Assembly: GCA_037443945.1 (NCBI GenBank)
Contig: JBBINH010000003.1
Coordinates: forward strand, 1-64,000
Direction of reading: 5' to 3'
Source of the DNA: SSF26 sp037443945
GTDB lineage: Bacteria > Chloroflexota > Anaerolineae > J102
DNA: 64,000 nt
The position numbers and the translations under genes are program-made. This document shows positions 52,617-60,906 of this stretch, piece after piece; position 1 is the stretch's first letter; every line of letters begins with the position of its first letter. The notes under the pieces were generated by a model. That model saw nothing but the letters and a program-made list of their open reading frames with translations, was not told where the DNA came from and ran no database searches.

Positions 52617-53573
52617 TCACGATGAAAGGGGCAGACGCCGGGCTGCACGCAGACGGGCGCTGCGACTGCGGGGATTGCGGGCGACCTCGGCGGCTCCAGG
52701 GGTCAAGCCGCCGCGCTCGATTGCGACCAGGGTGGCGCGATGGCCACAACGACAAACAGGGGTACGCGGAGGACAGAGACAATCGCGGCTTTCGCGGCGC
52801 AGGAATTGCTTGACAAGGCGATCCTCCAGGCTGTGGAACGTGATGACGGCCAGGACACCACCGGGGCGCAACAGCGCGACGGCCTGGGGCAGGGCGGCCT
52901 CAAGGGCGGCCAGCTCGTCGTTGACATACATCCGCAGGGCCAGGAAGGTCCGCGTGGCCGGATGCAGACGGGCCCCGCGACGGCCGCCGACGGCGGCGGC
53001 CACCAGCGCCGCCAATTGCGTGGTCGTGGTGATGGGACGATGGGCCACGAGATGACGGGCAATCCGTCGCGCCTGCCGCTCCTCGCCGAAGCGGTGGAGC
53101 AGCCCGGCCAGCTCGTCTTCGCTTAGGGTGTTGACCACATCGGCCGCCGTAGGCCCCTGGGTCGGGTCGAAGCGCAGATCCAGGGGCCCTTCGGCCTGGA
53201 AGCTGAAGCCCTGGGCCGGATCGTCGAGATGGAACGAGGAGACGCCCAGGTCGAAGAGAATGCCGTCCACGTCAGCAAAACCATGCTGTCGTGCCACGGC
53301 CTCCAGCTTGCGGAAGTTGGCCTGGACAAGGGTGACCCGTTCGCCGAAAACGGCCAGGCGTTGGCGGGTGCGGACGATGGCACGTGGATCGGCATCCAAC
53401 CCGAGCAGACGGCCGTCCGGCGCCGTGGCCTCCAGCAGGAGCAGGGCATGACCGCCGCCGCCAACGGTCGCATCGATAAAACGGGCACCCGGTCGGGAAG
53501 CAAGGATTGTCAAGACTTCGGCCGCAAGAACCGGGACATGATGGTCGAGGCCAAGAGAAGCAGGGGACGTCAT
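52617..53573 (-). CDS. rsmH: 16S rRNA (cytosine(1402)-N(4))-methyltransferase
   Basis: The 318-residue SAM-dependent enzyme (MraW) methylates C1402 in the ribosomal decoding centre. It has HHVPVLAAEVLTIL, the SAM loop FIDATVGGGGHALLLLEATA, ILFDLGVSSFHLDDPAQGFS, the long helical insert and AVITFHSLEDRLVKQFLRRE near the C-terminus. ATG 53573 lies 31 bp after the mraZ stop. It is the standard second gene of dcw clusters. Confidence 0.96.
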   Translation of the reverse strand: MTSPASLGLDHHVPVLAAEVLTILASRPGARFIDATVGGGGHALLLLEATAPDGRLLGLDADPRAIVRTRQRLAVFGERVTLVQANFRKLEAVARQHGFADVDGILFDLGVSSFHLDDPAQGFSFQAEGPLDLRFDPTQGPTAADVVNTLSEDELAGLLHRFGEERQARRIARHLVAHRPITTTTQLAALVAAAVGGRRGARLHPATRTFLALRMYVNDELAALEAALPQAVALLRPGGVLAVITFHSLEDRLVKQFLRRESRDCLCPPRTPVCRCGHRATLVAIERGGLTPGAAEVARNPRSRSARLRAARRLPLSS

Positions 53574-53604
53574 TGGCCGCAAAGAGGCATGATGACGGTC
53601 TTGA

Positions 53605-54078
53605 CTAGATGCCTAAGGCGTCCCAGGCAGCAGCGTCATCACCGCTGGCCATGAACTGGGCTCTCATCTCTGCCCAGCGCCCGGCATCCCAGATTTCGAT
53701 GTAGGTATCGTTACCGGCGATGACGACGGTGCTCTGCAGACCGGCGTAATCTCGCAGGTAACCCGGCAACAGGATCCGCCCCTGGCCGTCCGGGGTGGCA
53801 TCGGCCGCCTCGGCGAAGATGTGCCGGCGCAAGGCCCGGCTGCGCTGATCGGTGATCGGCAGGCTGCGTATGCGTTCGCGCCAGATGTCGAACTGGCGGC
53901 GGGGAAAGAGATAGAGGCAACGGTCCAGCCCCCGGGTGAGTACGGCACCCTCACGACCCAGTGCATTCCGAAAGGCAGCCGGCAGCGTGATCCGCCCTTT
54001 CGGATCGATCGGGCGATCGTAGTGTCCCAGGAACATTTGTTCTAATTCGGGCGGATCGGACATATCGGTGGCGGACAT
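53605..54078 (-). CDS. mraZ: Transcriptional regulator MraZ
   Basis: A protein of 157 residues from ATG 54078, with two SpoVT/AbrB-like repeats: FLGHYDRPIDPKGRITLPAA and, later, AEAADATPDGQGRILLPGYL. The family usually begins at the first of these (ATG 54036 here), so the true start may be later; ATG 54063 is a third option and no clear ribosome site decides it. MraZ is the usual first gene of dcw operons and binds repeats in its own promoter to repress them. Three such repeats lie just upstream. Confidence 0.92.
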   Translation of the reverse strand: MSATDMSDPPELEQMFLGHYDRPIDPKGRITLPAAFRNALGREGAVLTRGLDRCLYLFPRRQFDIWRERIRSLPITDQRSRALRRHIFAEAADATPDGQGRILLPGYLRDYAGLQSTVVIAGNDTYIEIWDAGRWAEMRAQFMASGDDAAAWDALGI

Positions 54079-54090
54079 GAACCATTTCAA

Positions 54091-54116
54091 CCACTAACAA
54101 CCACTAACAACCACTA
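54091..54116 (-). promoter_or_regulatory. MraZ operator: three direct repeats at 10-bp period
   Basis: On the minus strand TAGTGGTTGT is repeated at exact 10-bp steps (TAGTGGTTGT, TAGTGGTTGT, TAGTGGTTGA) just before mraZ. Known MraZ sites are 3-4 short direct repeats on one face of the helix, each with a GTG or TGGG core, so number, spacing, core and place all fit. Confidence 0.8.
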
Positions 54117-54124
54117 TGCCCCAC

Positions 54125-54153
54125 AGAATACCACAATTCGATCCGTGATGCAA
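54125..54153 (-). promoter_or_regulatory. Candidate promoter of the dcw cluster
   Basis: Minus strand TTGCAT (54153-54148), 17 bp, TATTCT (54130-54125). The match is modest (3/6 and 4/6), but it would start transcription near 54118, immediately before the MraZ repeats, so bound MraZ would block it. Confidence 0.35.
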
Positions 54154-54459
54154 GCCCCAAAAGCATTAAATCCGATGTGCATTTTGTATTGTGTGCAAAC
54201 GATCAAAGTAGTAAACGAAACGATCGCCGCTATCCCGGCCGGGGTCCCCAGGGGGCACGTGAAGGGCGCAAGGGTTTTCCGGCGGCCGGGCTGGGCAAGA
54301 CGCACCGCACGCAGGTGAAGGTTGGCCGCACCGCAACAACCGAGGGGGACAACGCATCGCCCTCAGGGAGCGGGAGACGAACGAAAACGGCCCGGGATGG
54401 TCACTCTTCAGGGCTTGTTCCCCCGGCGAAGAAGAGCCCCGCGTCCCCTGACGTCCCCC
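54154..54459. other. Intergenic region upstream of the dcw promoter
   Basis: About 300 bases between the candidate mraZ promoter and the end of the flippase-fusion gene. The first ~60 bases are AT-rich, the rest GC-rich. I see no gene, RNA or clear terminator here. Confidence 0.4.
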
Positions 54460-57000
54460 TCAAATCAGCGTGACCCGTTCTTGTGTCAGCGAACGGGCTT
54501 CCTCCAAGGCAGCGCTACGGATGGCGATCGGGAAAAGCCCGTGCAACGGGCTCAGGCGACTGCCCAGGGCGCTGGCCGCCCAGAACAGCCAGGCCAACGG
54601 CCGCACAAACCCGGTCAGCGTCACCGCCTCGCGCATTTCGCCTAAGGTGTCTTCATCCCAGCCGCCGCACAGACCGTAGAAGAAGGCGAACAACGGGAAG
54701 GAAGGGAGGATGCCGATAAAGAAGATGAGCACGCTGGTTACCTGGTCGCCTTGCCAGATCAGGCCCGTGAGCCAACGCAGGACCAGGTAATGGGCAGCGC
54801 CGGCCAGCAGCGGCGCCGCCAACGATTGCCAGAGATAGAAGCGCTGCGGGAAACAAAGGCGATGATTGACCCAATAGGCGGCGATGTCTTTGCTCAGCAG
54901 GCCCACAAAGTAGGCCACGATGAGGGCGTTGATCTGATAACGCCGCAGCAGCAGCAAGGCCAGGACGATGCGGATGGCCTGTTCGGCGCCCACCAATACG
55001 GACTTCAGATAGGGCCGGTTGGCACCCAACTGGATGTTATCGCCCACCCAGGACGGATACTGAATCGCCCCCCAGAGGATGAGCGGGACGGCATAGACGG
55101 CCGCACGGACGAATTCCGGTCCGGATGCGCCCAGGATAAAGCGATCGGCCACGGCCAGGAGCACGGCGGCGATGAAGGCACTCAGCAGACCACCCCATTT
55201 GTAGGCCATGCCCGCATAGTACTGGCTCAACAACCGGCGACCGTGGGAGATGGCCTCGGAGATCGAAGACATCAGGTTGGCATAGAGCGTGTTGAGCACG
55301 TTATAGGCGAAGATAAAGTTCTGGGCCAGGGTCCAGTTACCCCACACCTCGTTGTAGTTGACCAGCCGCGTCTGGGTGATGAGGATTTCCAGGGCCTGGC
55401 CGGTCGCCCAGGCGATAGAGCCTAACATCTCGAAAACGCCGAAGCGCAGGGCTTCTTTGACAATGTTCCGGTCGAAGTGGGCCAGAAAGAGCAGGCGGGC
55501 GTTGTAGCCCAGGCGTCGGTAGAGCCAGAGACCCAGGAGGAAGGTCAACAGCTCCGAAGCATAGGCTGCCATGCCCAGACCGAGGACACCCCCCATCGGC
55601 CAGCCGAAGCCGGGATGGGCGGCTCCCCACCGCACCATCAGCGTCACCAGCACCGGCTGGGTGATGATCGGAAAAAGGACCGGAAGAGCGACATCGAGGA
55701 TCTGGGCATAATCAAAGCGCTGCCAGCCCATCAGGCCGTGGCGCATGACCTGATAGAAACCGGGGATCTGGATGAGGGTGTGGATGATGACGCTCCAGGT
55801 ATACAGCGCGTAGGGCGTGTGGGGGAGAAAAGTGCCGGCAATGGCCGTCACCAGGGCTACCTGAAGCGCTCCGGAGAGCGCCTGCCACCAGACGAACACC
55901 TGCCCGTATTGGATCGCCCGACGCGGGTCATGCACGCGATATTGGGCGAAGAACTTGATAAAGGCGGCGCTGGTGCCCAGGTCAAAAAGCAACCAGAGGA
56001 CGTTGAAGAACTGGACCACCCGCCCCCAAATGCCCAGGGCCTGGGCCGAAGGCAGGATATAAGCCGGCAAGACCAAGTTTTGGTAGATGATGAGGGGGAT
56101 GAAAAGGACCAACCCCATCATCAGGGCCACGAAGAAGCCCGCCAGGGGGCGGTGAAAGCCGATATCTTCCCAGGCCGTCGCCACCACACGGGTGGCAAAA
56201 TCCCGACGATCGGCCACCAGCACATCCAGGGCTTCAGGATGGCGGCGGCTATAACGCCGGACAAAGGCAAAAACCGTCCAGGCCAGGACGAGGACTCCGG
56301 CCAGGAGCAGGTAGAGCAGGCGACGCTCGCGGGCATGCGGCACCGGCGAGACCGGGTAATCGGCAAAGGAAAGAGGCGTTTGCCCCGCCGCACGCAGGAC
56401 CAAGTGGTAGATGAGGTAGTTGAAATAGCCCCAGCTCTGAAATGGAGCGTTGGCTTCGTCCAAAAACGCATTGATGACATAGGTCCGACCGTCGGCCAGG
56501 GTCCAGAGAACCCAGGCATCGTCCTCATAGCCGCGCACGAGGGGAAAGGCCGTGGCGACGGGCGTCGTCACCGCATAGCGTTGCCGGATTTGCGGCGCGC
56601 CGGTCCAGACAATCTCGCGCAGGAGTGGGTCGTCCCTTTCGGCGACGGCTACCAGGCTGAGCGGTGTCTGCTGCAGGTCCAGCGTCAGCGGCATACCCAG
56701 CAAAGCCTGTACGGCGGCGGCCGTCAGGTCCGGCCCCAGGATGAGGACCAGACCGGCGCCCGCGCGCACGCGAGCGCCGAGGGCTTCCGGGTCCGGGATG
56801 ATGCCGTTGAGGACGAGGACATCGGCCAGGGCCGGATCGGTGACCAACTCGAAATCGGCCAGGGCCAGGGCCGTCGCGACGCCGCCTTCCGGGCCGGCGT
56901 AGTACACCCGCAAGGCGTTTGTGGCCCAGGCAGGCGCCACGATGCTCAAAAGCAGTAGACTCGTCAGGAAAACGAGGCCGAGGACGCGCGACGCAGCCAT
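54460..57000 (-). CDS. Exported domain fused to a multi-spanning flippase-like (MOP/Wzx-type) domain
   Basis: The 846-residue protein starts at ATG 57000. Residues 1-26 are a signal peptide. Residues ~27-230 form a soluble domain with NALRVYYAGPEGGVATALAL, GAGLVLILGPDLTAAAVQAL and alternating strands and helices, like the GATase1/DUF4350-type domains found outside the cell. A membrane helix (about 240-260, LLYLLLAGVLVLAWTVFAFV) and a basic loop follow. Residues ~295-800 have around 12-14 hydrophobic segments in the manner of polysaccharide flippases (LVLPAYILPSAQALGIWGRV, AYASELLTFLLGLWLYRRLG, LLSKDIAAYWVNHRLCFPQR). I do not recognise a named family for the whole. It lies 380 bp upstream of the dcw cluster on the same strand. 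Confidence 0.75.
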   Translation of the reverse strand: MAASRVLGLVFLTSLLLLSIVAPAWATNALRVYYAGPEGGVATALALADFELVTDPALADVLVLNGIIPDPEALGARVRAGAGLVLILGPDLTAAAVQALLGMPLTLDLQQTPLSLVAVAERDDPLLREIVWTGAPQIRQRYAVTTPVATAFPLVRGYEDDAWVLWTLADGRTYVINAFLDEANAPFQSWGYFNYLIYHLVLRAAGQTPLSFADYPVSPVPHARERRLLYLLLAGVLVLAWTVFAFVRRYSRRHPEALDVLVADRRDFATRVVATAWEDIGFHRPLAGFFVALMMGLVLFIPLIIYQNLVLPAYILPSAQALGIWGRVVQFFNVLWLLFDLGTSAAFIKFFAQYRVHDPRRAIQYGQVFVWWQALSGALQVALVTAIAGTFLPHTPYALYTWSVIIHTLIQIPGFYQVMRHGLMGWQRFDYAQILDVALPVLFPIITQPVLVTLMVRWGAAHPGFGWPMGGVLGLGMAAYASELLTFLLGLWLYRRLGYNARLLFLAHFDRNIVKEALRFGVFEMLGSIAWATGQALEILITQTRLVNYNEVWGNWTLAQNFIFAYNVLNTLYANLMSSISEAISHGRRLLSQYYAGMAYKWGGLLSAFIAAVLLAVADRFILGASGPEFVRAAVYAVPLILWGAIQYPSWVGDNIQLGANRPYLKSVLVGAEQAIRIVLALLLLRRYQINALIVAYFVGLLSKDIAAYWVNHRLCFPQRFYLWQSLAAPLLAGAAHYLVLRWLTGLIWQGDQVTSVLIFFIGILPSFPLFAFFYGLCGGWDEDTLGEMREAVTLTGFVRPLAWLFWAASALGSRLSPLHGLFPIAIRSAALEEARSLTQERVTLI

Positions 57001-57170
57001 GGCGGGATTATACCATCGGGCCCCTGTTCGAATGCATGCCACCCGGCGGCGGCCGCAGGTCATCGCAAGACCTCTTTTCCCCGAGGCCTTTACCCGGCAG
57101 GTACGAATTGCCCGTTTTGCGCCATCTATCCAAGAGACAGTTCTTTTTGCCAAACCCCTTAGGAGGCCCT

Positions 57171-57884
57171 ATGAGCTTACTCGATGAATCCATTCGCACG
57201 AAAGTACGCGAAATGCTGGACGGCATGGAAGCGCCTGTCCGGCTTGTCCTCTTTACCCAAGGCGAAGGCGGTGCGCTGGAGTGCGCTTTTTGCGCCGAGA
57301 CCCGTCAGCTCGGCGAAGAAATCGCCGACCTTTCCCCGCAAATCACCCTGGATGTCTACGATTTCGTCGCCGACGCCGACAAGGCCGCTCACTACGGCAT
57401 TGACAAAATCCCGGCCCTGGCCGTCCTGCGCGACGGCGCCGAACCCAAAGATCACGGCATTCGTTTTTACGGCATCCCTTCCGGCTACGAATTCGGCACC
57501 CTGATCGAGACCATTCTCATGGTCAGCCGCGGGGATCCGGGGCTGCAAGCCAAGACCCTGGCCGAGATCGCCAAGCTCGAGGAACCGGTGCACATTCAGG
57601 TCTATGTCACGCCGACCTGCCCATACTGCCCACGGGCCGTCTTGTTGGCCCACAAGCTGGCCTTGGCCAGCGATCGGATCACCGCCGCTATGGTCGAGGC
57701 CACCGAGTTCCCCCATCTGGCCAACAAATACCAGGTCTACGGTGTACCGCGCACCGTCATCAACGAGGTCATCCACATCGAGGGCGCCGTGCCCGAACCC
57801 GTGCTCGTCGCGAAGTTGATGACCGTCCTGGACCCGGAGGCCATGGCCAAACTGCGCAGCCGCTGGCAACCGTCCCTCTCCTGA
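57171..57884 (+). CDS. Protein disulfide oxidoreductase, two thioredoxin folds (PDO/glutaredoxin-like)
   Basis: A 237-residue protein with an AGGAGG start site. Like the archaeal PDO and bacterial relatives, it has two thioredoxin units. The first has CAFC (C38, C41) and IDKIPALAVLRDG; the second has TPTCPYCPRAVLLAHKLA (C150, C153) and YQVYGVPRTVINEV with a cis-Pro. CPYC is a glutaredoxin-like active site. It probably manages cytosolic disulfides, as in thermophiles, working with a thioredoxin reductase-like partner not seen here. The nucleotidyltransferase gene starts 4 bp after its stop. Confidence 0.9.
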   Translation: MSLLDESIRTKVREMLDGMEAPVRLVLFTQGEGGALECAFCAETRQLGEEIADLSPQITLDVYDFVADADKAAHYGIDKIPALAVLRDGAEPKDHGIRFYGIPSGYEFGTLIETILMVSRGDPGLQAKTLAEIAKLEEPVHIQVYVTPTCPYCPRAVLLAHKLALASDRITAAMVEATEFPHLANKYQVYGVPRTVINEVIHIEGAVPEPVLVAKLMTVLDPEAMAKLRSRWQPSLS

Positions 57885-57888
57885 GCCG

Positions 57889-59541
57889 ATGACCCCGCGC
57901 CTGTGGTCCCCGTCTTTGCATTGGTATAGCGGCCACTTCGTCGCCCTGGTGGATGGTGAGATCGTGGCCGTGGGCTCCTCGGCCGAGGCGGCCAGGGCAC
58001 GGGCGCGGGCATTGTATCCGCAACGGTTTCCGACCGTGCTGCGCATCGCCGATCCGCACACGGCGGCCATCCCGGCTTTTCTGGCCCGGCCGACCCTGGC
58101 CCGCGCTCATCGCCACGTGTTGCATTTGGCGCCGACGGCAACCCTGGTGGGGGGCGCCGTGCGCGATCTGTTGCTGGATGTGCCCTGCCGTGATCTCGAT
58201 TACATAATCGACGGCGATGCCCTGGACGTGGCGCGGCGGCTGGCCGACCGTCTGCAGGCGGCCTACTATCCCCTCGATCCCGATCGGGGGATCGGGCGCG
58301 TGGTGTGGCATCCGCGCAATGACGATGTCCTGGTCATCGATCTGGCGCCACCCTTCGGTTCGGATCTGGAAACCGACCTGCGCCGCCGCGATTTTACCAT
58401 CAATGCCATCGCCCTCCTGCCGGATGGTCGTCTGCTGGATCCCCTGGACGGTCGCCACGACCTGGAACAGCGCCGACTGCATCCTTGCGCCGACGACAGT
58501 CTTATCGCCGACCCGATCCGGCTTTTGCGGGCGAGTCGTTTGCTGCTGGCCTTCGACCTGGAGGCGACATCCGCGCTGGCCACCCAGATCCCCGCGGCCC
58601 GGGACGGCCTGAGCCGGGTCAGCGCCGAACGGTTGCGCGACGAGATGCTGCGGCTTCTGGCTCTGCCGCAACCCCACCTTGCCCTCAGGCAGTTGCATAC
58701 CTGGGGTGTGTTGGATGTCGTGCTGCCGGAGGTAACGGCGCTGTTCGGGCTGGCCCAGCCCCGACCTCATGTGTACGATGCCTACGAACACTCGCTGGCC
58801 GCTTTGGCCTGGGCGGCGCGGCTCGATCGGCTGTTGCGTGGCCAGGATGAACCTGCCGATGCCGTCGAGGTGGTGGTGCTGGCGGCGCTTTTGCCCTGGC
58901 AGACGGCCTGGACCGCCTATCTCGAGGCGGAGCCGAGTGTCGGTTCTCCGCGCTGGCTGTGGCTACGCCTGGCCGCGCTGGCCCATGACTGGGGCAAACC
59001 GGCCACGCGTTCGGTCGATGCGCAGGGACGGATCCACTTCTACCATCACGAGGAACACAGCGCCGACCTGGCCGCCGGGCGGCTACAGCACTGGCGTTGC
59101 AGCGCGGCGGCCACGACCTTCGTGCGCCGGCTTTGTCGGGGGCATATGCGCCCCCTGTATCTGGCACGCCACGGCGCCCTGCCCGCTCGGCGCAGCCTCT
59201 ATCGCCTCTATCGGGATTTCGGCGAGCTTGTACCGGCGTTGGTGCTGCTGCATCTGGCCGACTATCTGGCCACGTATGGCCCTGAGCTCGACCCGGCAGA
59301 GCTACGGTCCTACCTGGCCTTTGTGAGGGCGCTGCTCGAGCCGGCCTTTGCCGAGGAGGCAATGCCCATCTTGCCCAAGCCCCTGCTCGATGGTCGCGAA
59401 ATCATGGCCCTGACGGGGCTGGCCGCAGGGCCGCTGATCGGCCATTTGCTGGAAAAGCTGCGCGAAGCCCAGGCGCTCGGCACGGTCACCACCCGCGAAC
59501 AGGCCATCGCCTTGGTGCGAAAGTTGGCCGGAACACCATAG
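57889..59541 (+). CDS. tRNA nucleotidyltransferase/poly(A) polymerase-family protein with HD domain
   Basis: The 550-residue class II nucleotidyltransferase has LVGGAVRDLLLDVPCRDLDYIIDGDA with the metal-binding DxD, RRRDFTINAIALLPDGRLLDPLDGR (ends shown: RRRDFTINA), RLLRASRLLLAFDL in the head domain, and a C-terminal HD domain (LAHDWGKPATRS, HHEEHSADLA). It should add CCA, or part of it, to tRNA 3' ends. Residues 1-65 (WYSGHFVALVDGEIVAVGSS ... LYPQRFPTVLRI) are a small extra domain resembling DUF5678-type leaders. A terminator follows, then a tRNA gene on the other strand with no encoded CCA. Whether it adds C, A or both cannot be told here. Confidence 0.9.
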   Translation: MTPRLWSPSLHWYSGHFVALVDGEIVAVGSSAEAARARARALYPQRFPTVLRIADPHTAAIPAFLARPTLARAHRHVLHLAPTATLVGGAVRDLLLDVPCRDLDYIIDGDALDVARRLADRLQAAYYPLDPDRGIGRVVWHPRNDDVLVIDLAPPFGSDLETDLRRRDFTINAIALLPDGRLLDPLDGRHDLEQRRLHPCADDSLIADPIRLLRASRLLLAFDLEATSALATQIPAARDGLSRVSAERLRDEMLRLLALPQPHLALRQLHTWGVLDVVLPEVTALFGLAQPRPHVYDAYEHSLAALAWAARLDRLLRGQDEPADAVEVVVLAALLPWQTAWTAYLEAEPSVGSPRWLWLRLAALAHDWGKPATRSVDAQGRIHFYHHEEHSADLAAGRLQHWRCSAAATTFVRRLCRGHMRPLYLARHGALPARRSLYRLYRDFGELVPALVLLHLADYLATYGPELDPAELRSYLAFVRALLEPAFAEEAMPILPKPLLDGREIMALTGLAAGPLIGHLLEKLREAQALGTVTTREQAIALVRKLAGTP

Positions 59542-59565
59542 CCGGTTGACGAAGGGATGAAAAGC

Positions 59566-59592
59566 AAAAACCCGGCATCTGCCGGGTTTTTT
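59566..59592. terminator. Bidirectional rho-independent terminator
   Basis: AAACCCGGC (59568-59576) pairs with GCCGGGTTT (59581-59589) around ATCT, with six T after the stem on the plus strand and five on the minus strand. It ends both the nucleotidyltransferase transcript and the tRNA-Glu transcript. Confidence 0.9.
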
Positions 59593-59597
59593 GCAGG

Positions 59598-59670
59598 TGG
59601 CCCATACGGGGTTCGAACCCGTGTCTTAGCCTTGAGAGGGCTACATCCTAGTCCACTAGACGAATGGGCC
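59598..59670 (-). tRNA. tRNA-Glu (anticodon CTC)
   Basis: Read on the minus strand: acceptor GGCCCAT pairs with ATGGGCC, discriminator A at 59598, D arm TCGTCTAGTGGACTAGGA, anticodon stem TAGCC/GGCTA with loop CTCTCAA (anticodon CTC), and T arm ACGGGTTCGAACCCCGT. It aligns well with bacterial tRNA-Glu. CCA is not encoded: after the discriminator comes CCT. A consensus promoter lies upstream. Confidence 0.95.
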
Positions 59671-59680
59671 TGACAAAAAA

Positions 59681-59710
59681 AGTATAAACGGCCTGTAGCG
59701 CCCGTGTCAA
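59681..59710 (-). promoter_or_regulatory. Promoter of tRNA-Glu
   Basis: Minus strand: a perfect TTGACA (59710-59705), 18 bp, and TATACT (59686-59681), followed 10 nt later by the tRNA 5' end. A strong stable-RNA promoter. Confidence 0.85.
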
Positions 59711-59779
59711 AATCGGATGCGGTTCTACCCCATGGTTCGTGCCGTCGAGGGATAGGGGCCACACGGCCGGGCGCCAAAG

Positions 59780-59809
59780 TTGCCCACCGCCGTATTGGCT
59801 TGCTAGAAT
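59780..59809 (+). promoter_or_regulatory. Candidate promoter of the YbhN-like gene
   Basis: TTGCCC (59780-59785), 18 bp, TAGAAT (59804-59809) on the plus strand. Start of transcription near 59816 agrees with a translation start at TTG 59845 and excludes longer frames. Confidence 0.4.
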
Positions 59810-59844
59810 GGCTTTATCCATCCTCCCCTGCCGAGATATCCGCC

Positions 59845-60900
59845 TTGAAACGCTTGCTCACATGGGTGGGCCTGGTCATCAGCATCGTTCTGCTCTGGCT
59901 GGCCTTGCGTGGTCTTCATCTGGCCGAAGTGTGGCGGCATCTGCAAACGGCCCGCTATGGTTGGATCGTGCCCGGCGTTTTGGTCTACATGCTGGGTGTG
60001 GTGGCGCGTACCTGGCGCTGGCACTACATGCTGCGGCCGTTTCGGTCTGTGCCGTTGCGCCGGCTGTTTCCTCTCGTCTGTATCGGCTATGCCGGCAACA
60101 ATATCTACCCGGCGCGCGCCGGCGAGGTCATCCGTTCGTATGTGCTCAAACGCAACGAAGCCATTCCCATGAGTGGTAGCCTGGCGACGGTCCTGGTTGA
60201 ACGCATCTTCGACGGCCTGGTCATGCTCTTGTTTGTGTTTTTGGCCCTCCCCTTTGCCGCCGCGGTCTTGGGAGCCTACCGCGTGTGGGTGGTCGGATTC
60301 AGCCTGCTCTTCGGCCTGGCGCTGGTTATGTTTATGGTGGTGGCCGGTCGTCCGGCCCTGGTCCAGGCCGGTTATGCCCGGCTGGTCCGGTGGCTGCCCG
60401 GTGGGCGCTGGCAGGCGCGGGTGGGCGGTCTGGTCGAACGGTTTCTCTTCGGTCTGTCCTGCCTGACCCGGCCGCGCGATGTGCTCATGATTTTCGTCAC
60501 GTCGGTGGTCATCTGGCTGGCCGAGACGGTCAAGTACTGGTTTGTGATGCATGCCTTCGACTTCGAGGTCTCCTTCTTGGTGCTCATGCTGATGAACGGT
60601 ATCGTCAACCTCTTCACGACCCTGCCGGCGGCTCCTGGGTACATCGGCACCTTCGATGCGCCGGGCATTGCCATCCTGGAGGTCGTGGGTGGGGTGCGCG
60701 GGGAGGTAGCGGCCGCCTATACCCTCGTGTTGCATGCGGCGCTGTGGCTGCCCATCACCTTGTTGGGGATCGGATACTTTTACCGGGCGCAGATCCACCG
60801 TTCCGATTGGAGCCAGGCGGCCCAACAGGCCAACCTGGCCGACGAGGCATCTGTTGTCGAATCCTCTCCGTCCTCCTCCTCGTTTCTCTGGCGTCTGTAA
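59845..60900 (+). CDS. YbhN/UPF0104-family integral membrane protein (lysylphosphatidylglycerol synthase TM-like)
   Basis: A protein of about 351 residues, started at TTG 59845 because LKRLLTWVGLVISIVLLWLA is the expected first helix; no ATG is available in frame. It has about eight transmembrane helices and the family motifs RTWRWHYMLRP, GYAGNNIYPARAGEVIRSYV and LVERIFDGLVMLLFVF, then LPAAPGYIGTFDAPGIAIL. These flippase-like membrane domains occur in MprF and in proteins next to glycosyltransferases. The substrate is unknown. UDP-glucose dehydrogenase starts 6 bp after the stop, suggesting a role with sugar-linked lipids or polymers. Confidence 0.8.
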   Translation: MKRLLTWVGLVISIVLLWLALRGLHLAEVWRHLQTARYGWIVPGVLVYMLGVVARTWRWHYMLRPFRSVPLRRLFPLVCIGYAGNNIYPARAGEVIRSYVLKRNEAIPMSGSLATVLVERIFDGLVMLLFVFLALPFAAAVLGAYRVWVVGFSLLFGLALVMFMVVAGRPALVQAGYARLVRWLPGGRWQARVGGLVERFLFGLSCLTRPRDVLMIFVTSVVIWLAETVKYWFVMHAFDFEVSFLVLMLMNGIVNLFTTLPAAPGYIGTFDAPGIAILEVVGGVRGEVAAAYTLVLHAALWLPITLLGIGYFYRAQIHRSDWSQAAQQANLADEASVVESSPSSSSFLWRL

Positions 60901-60906
60901 AGGCCT

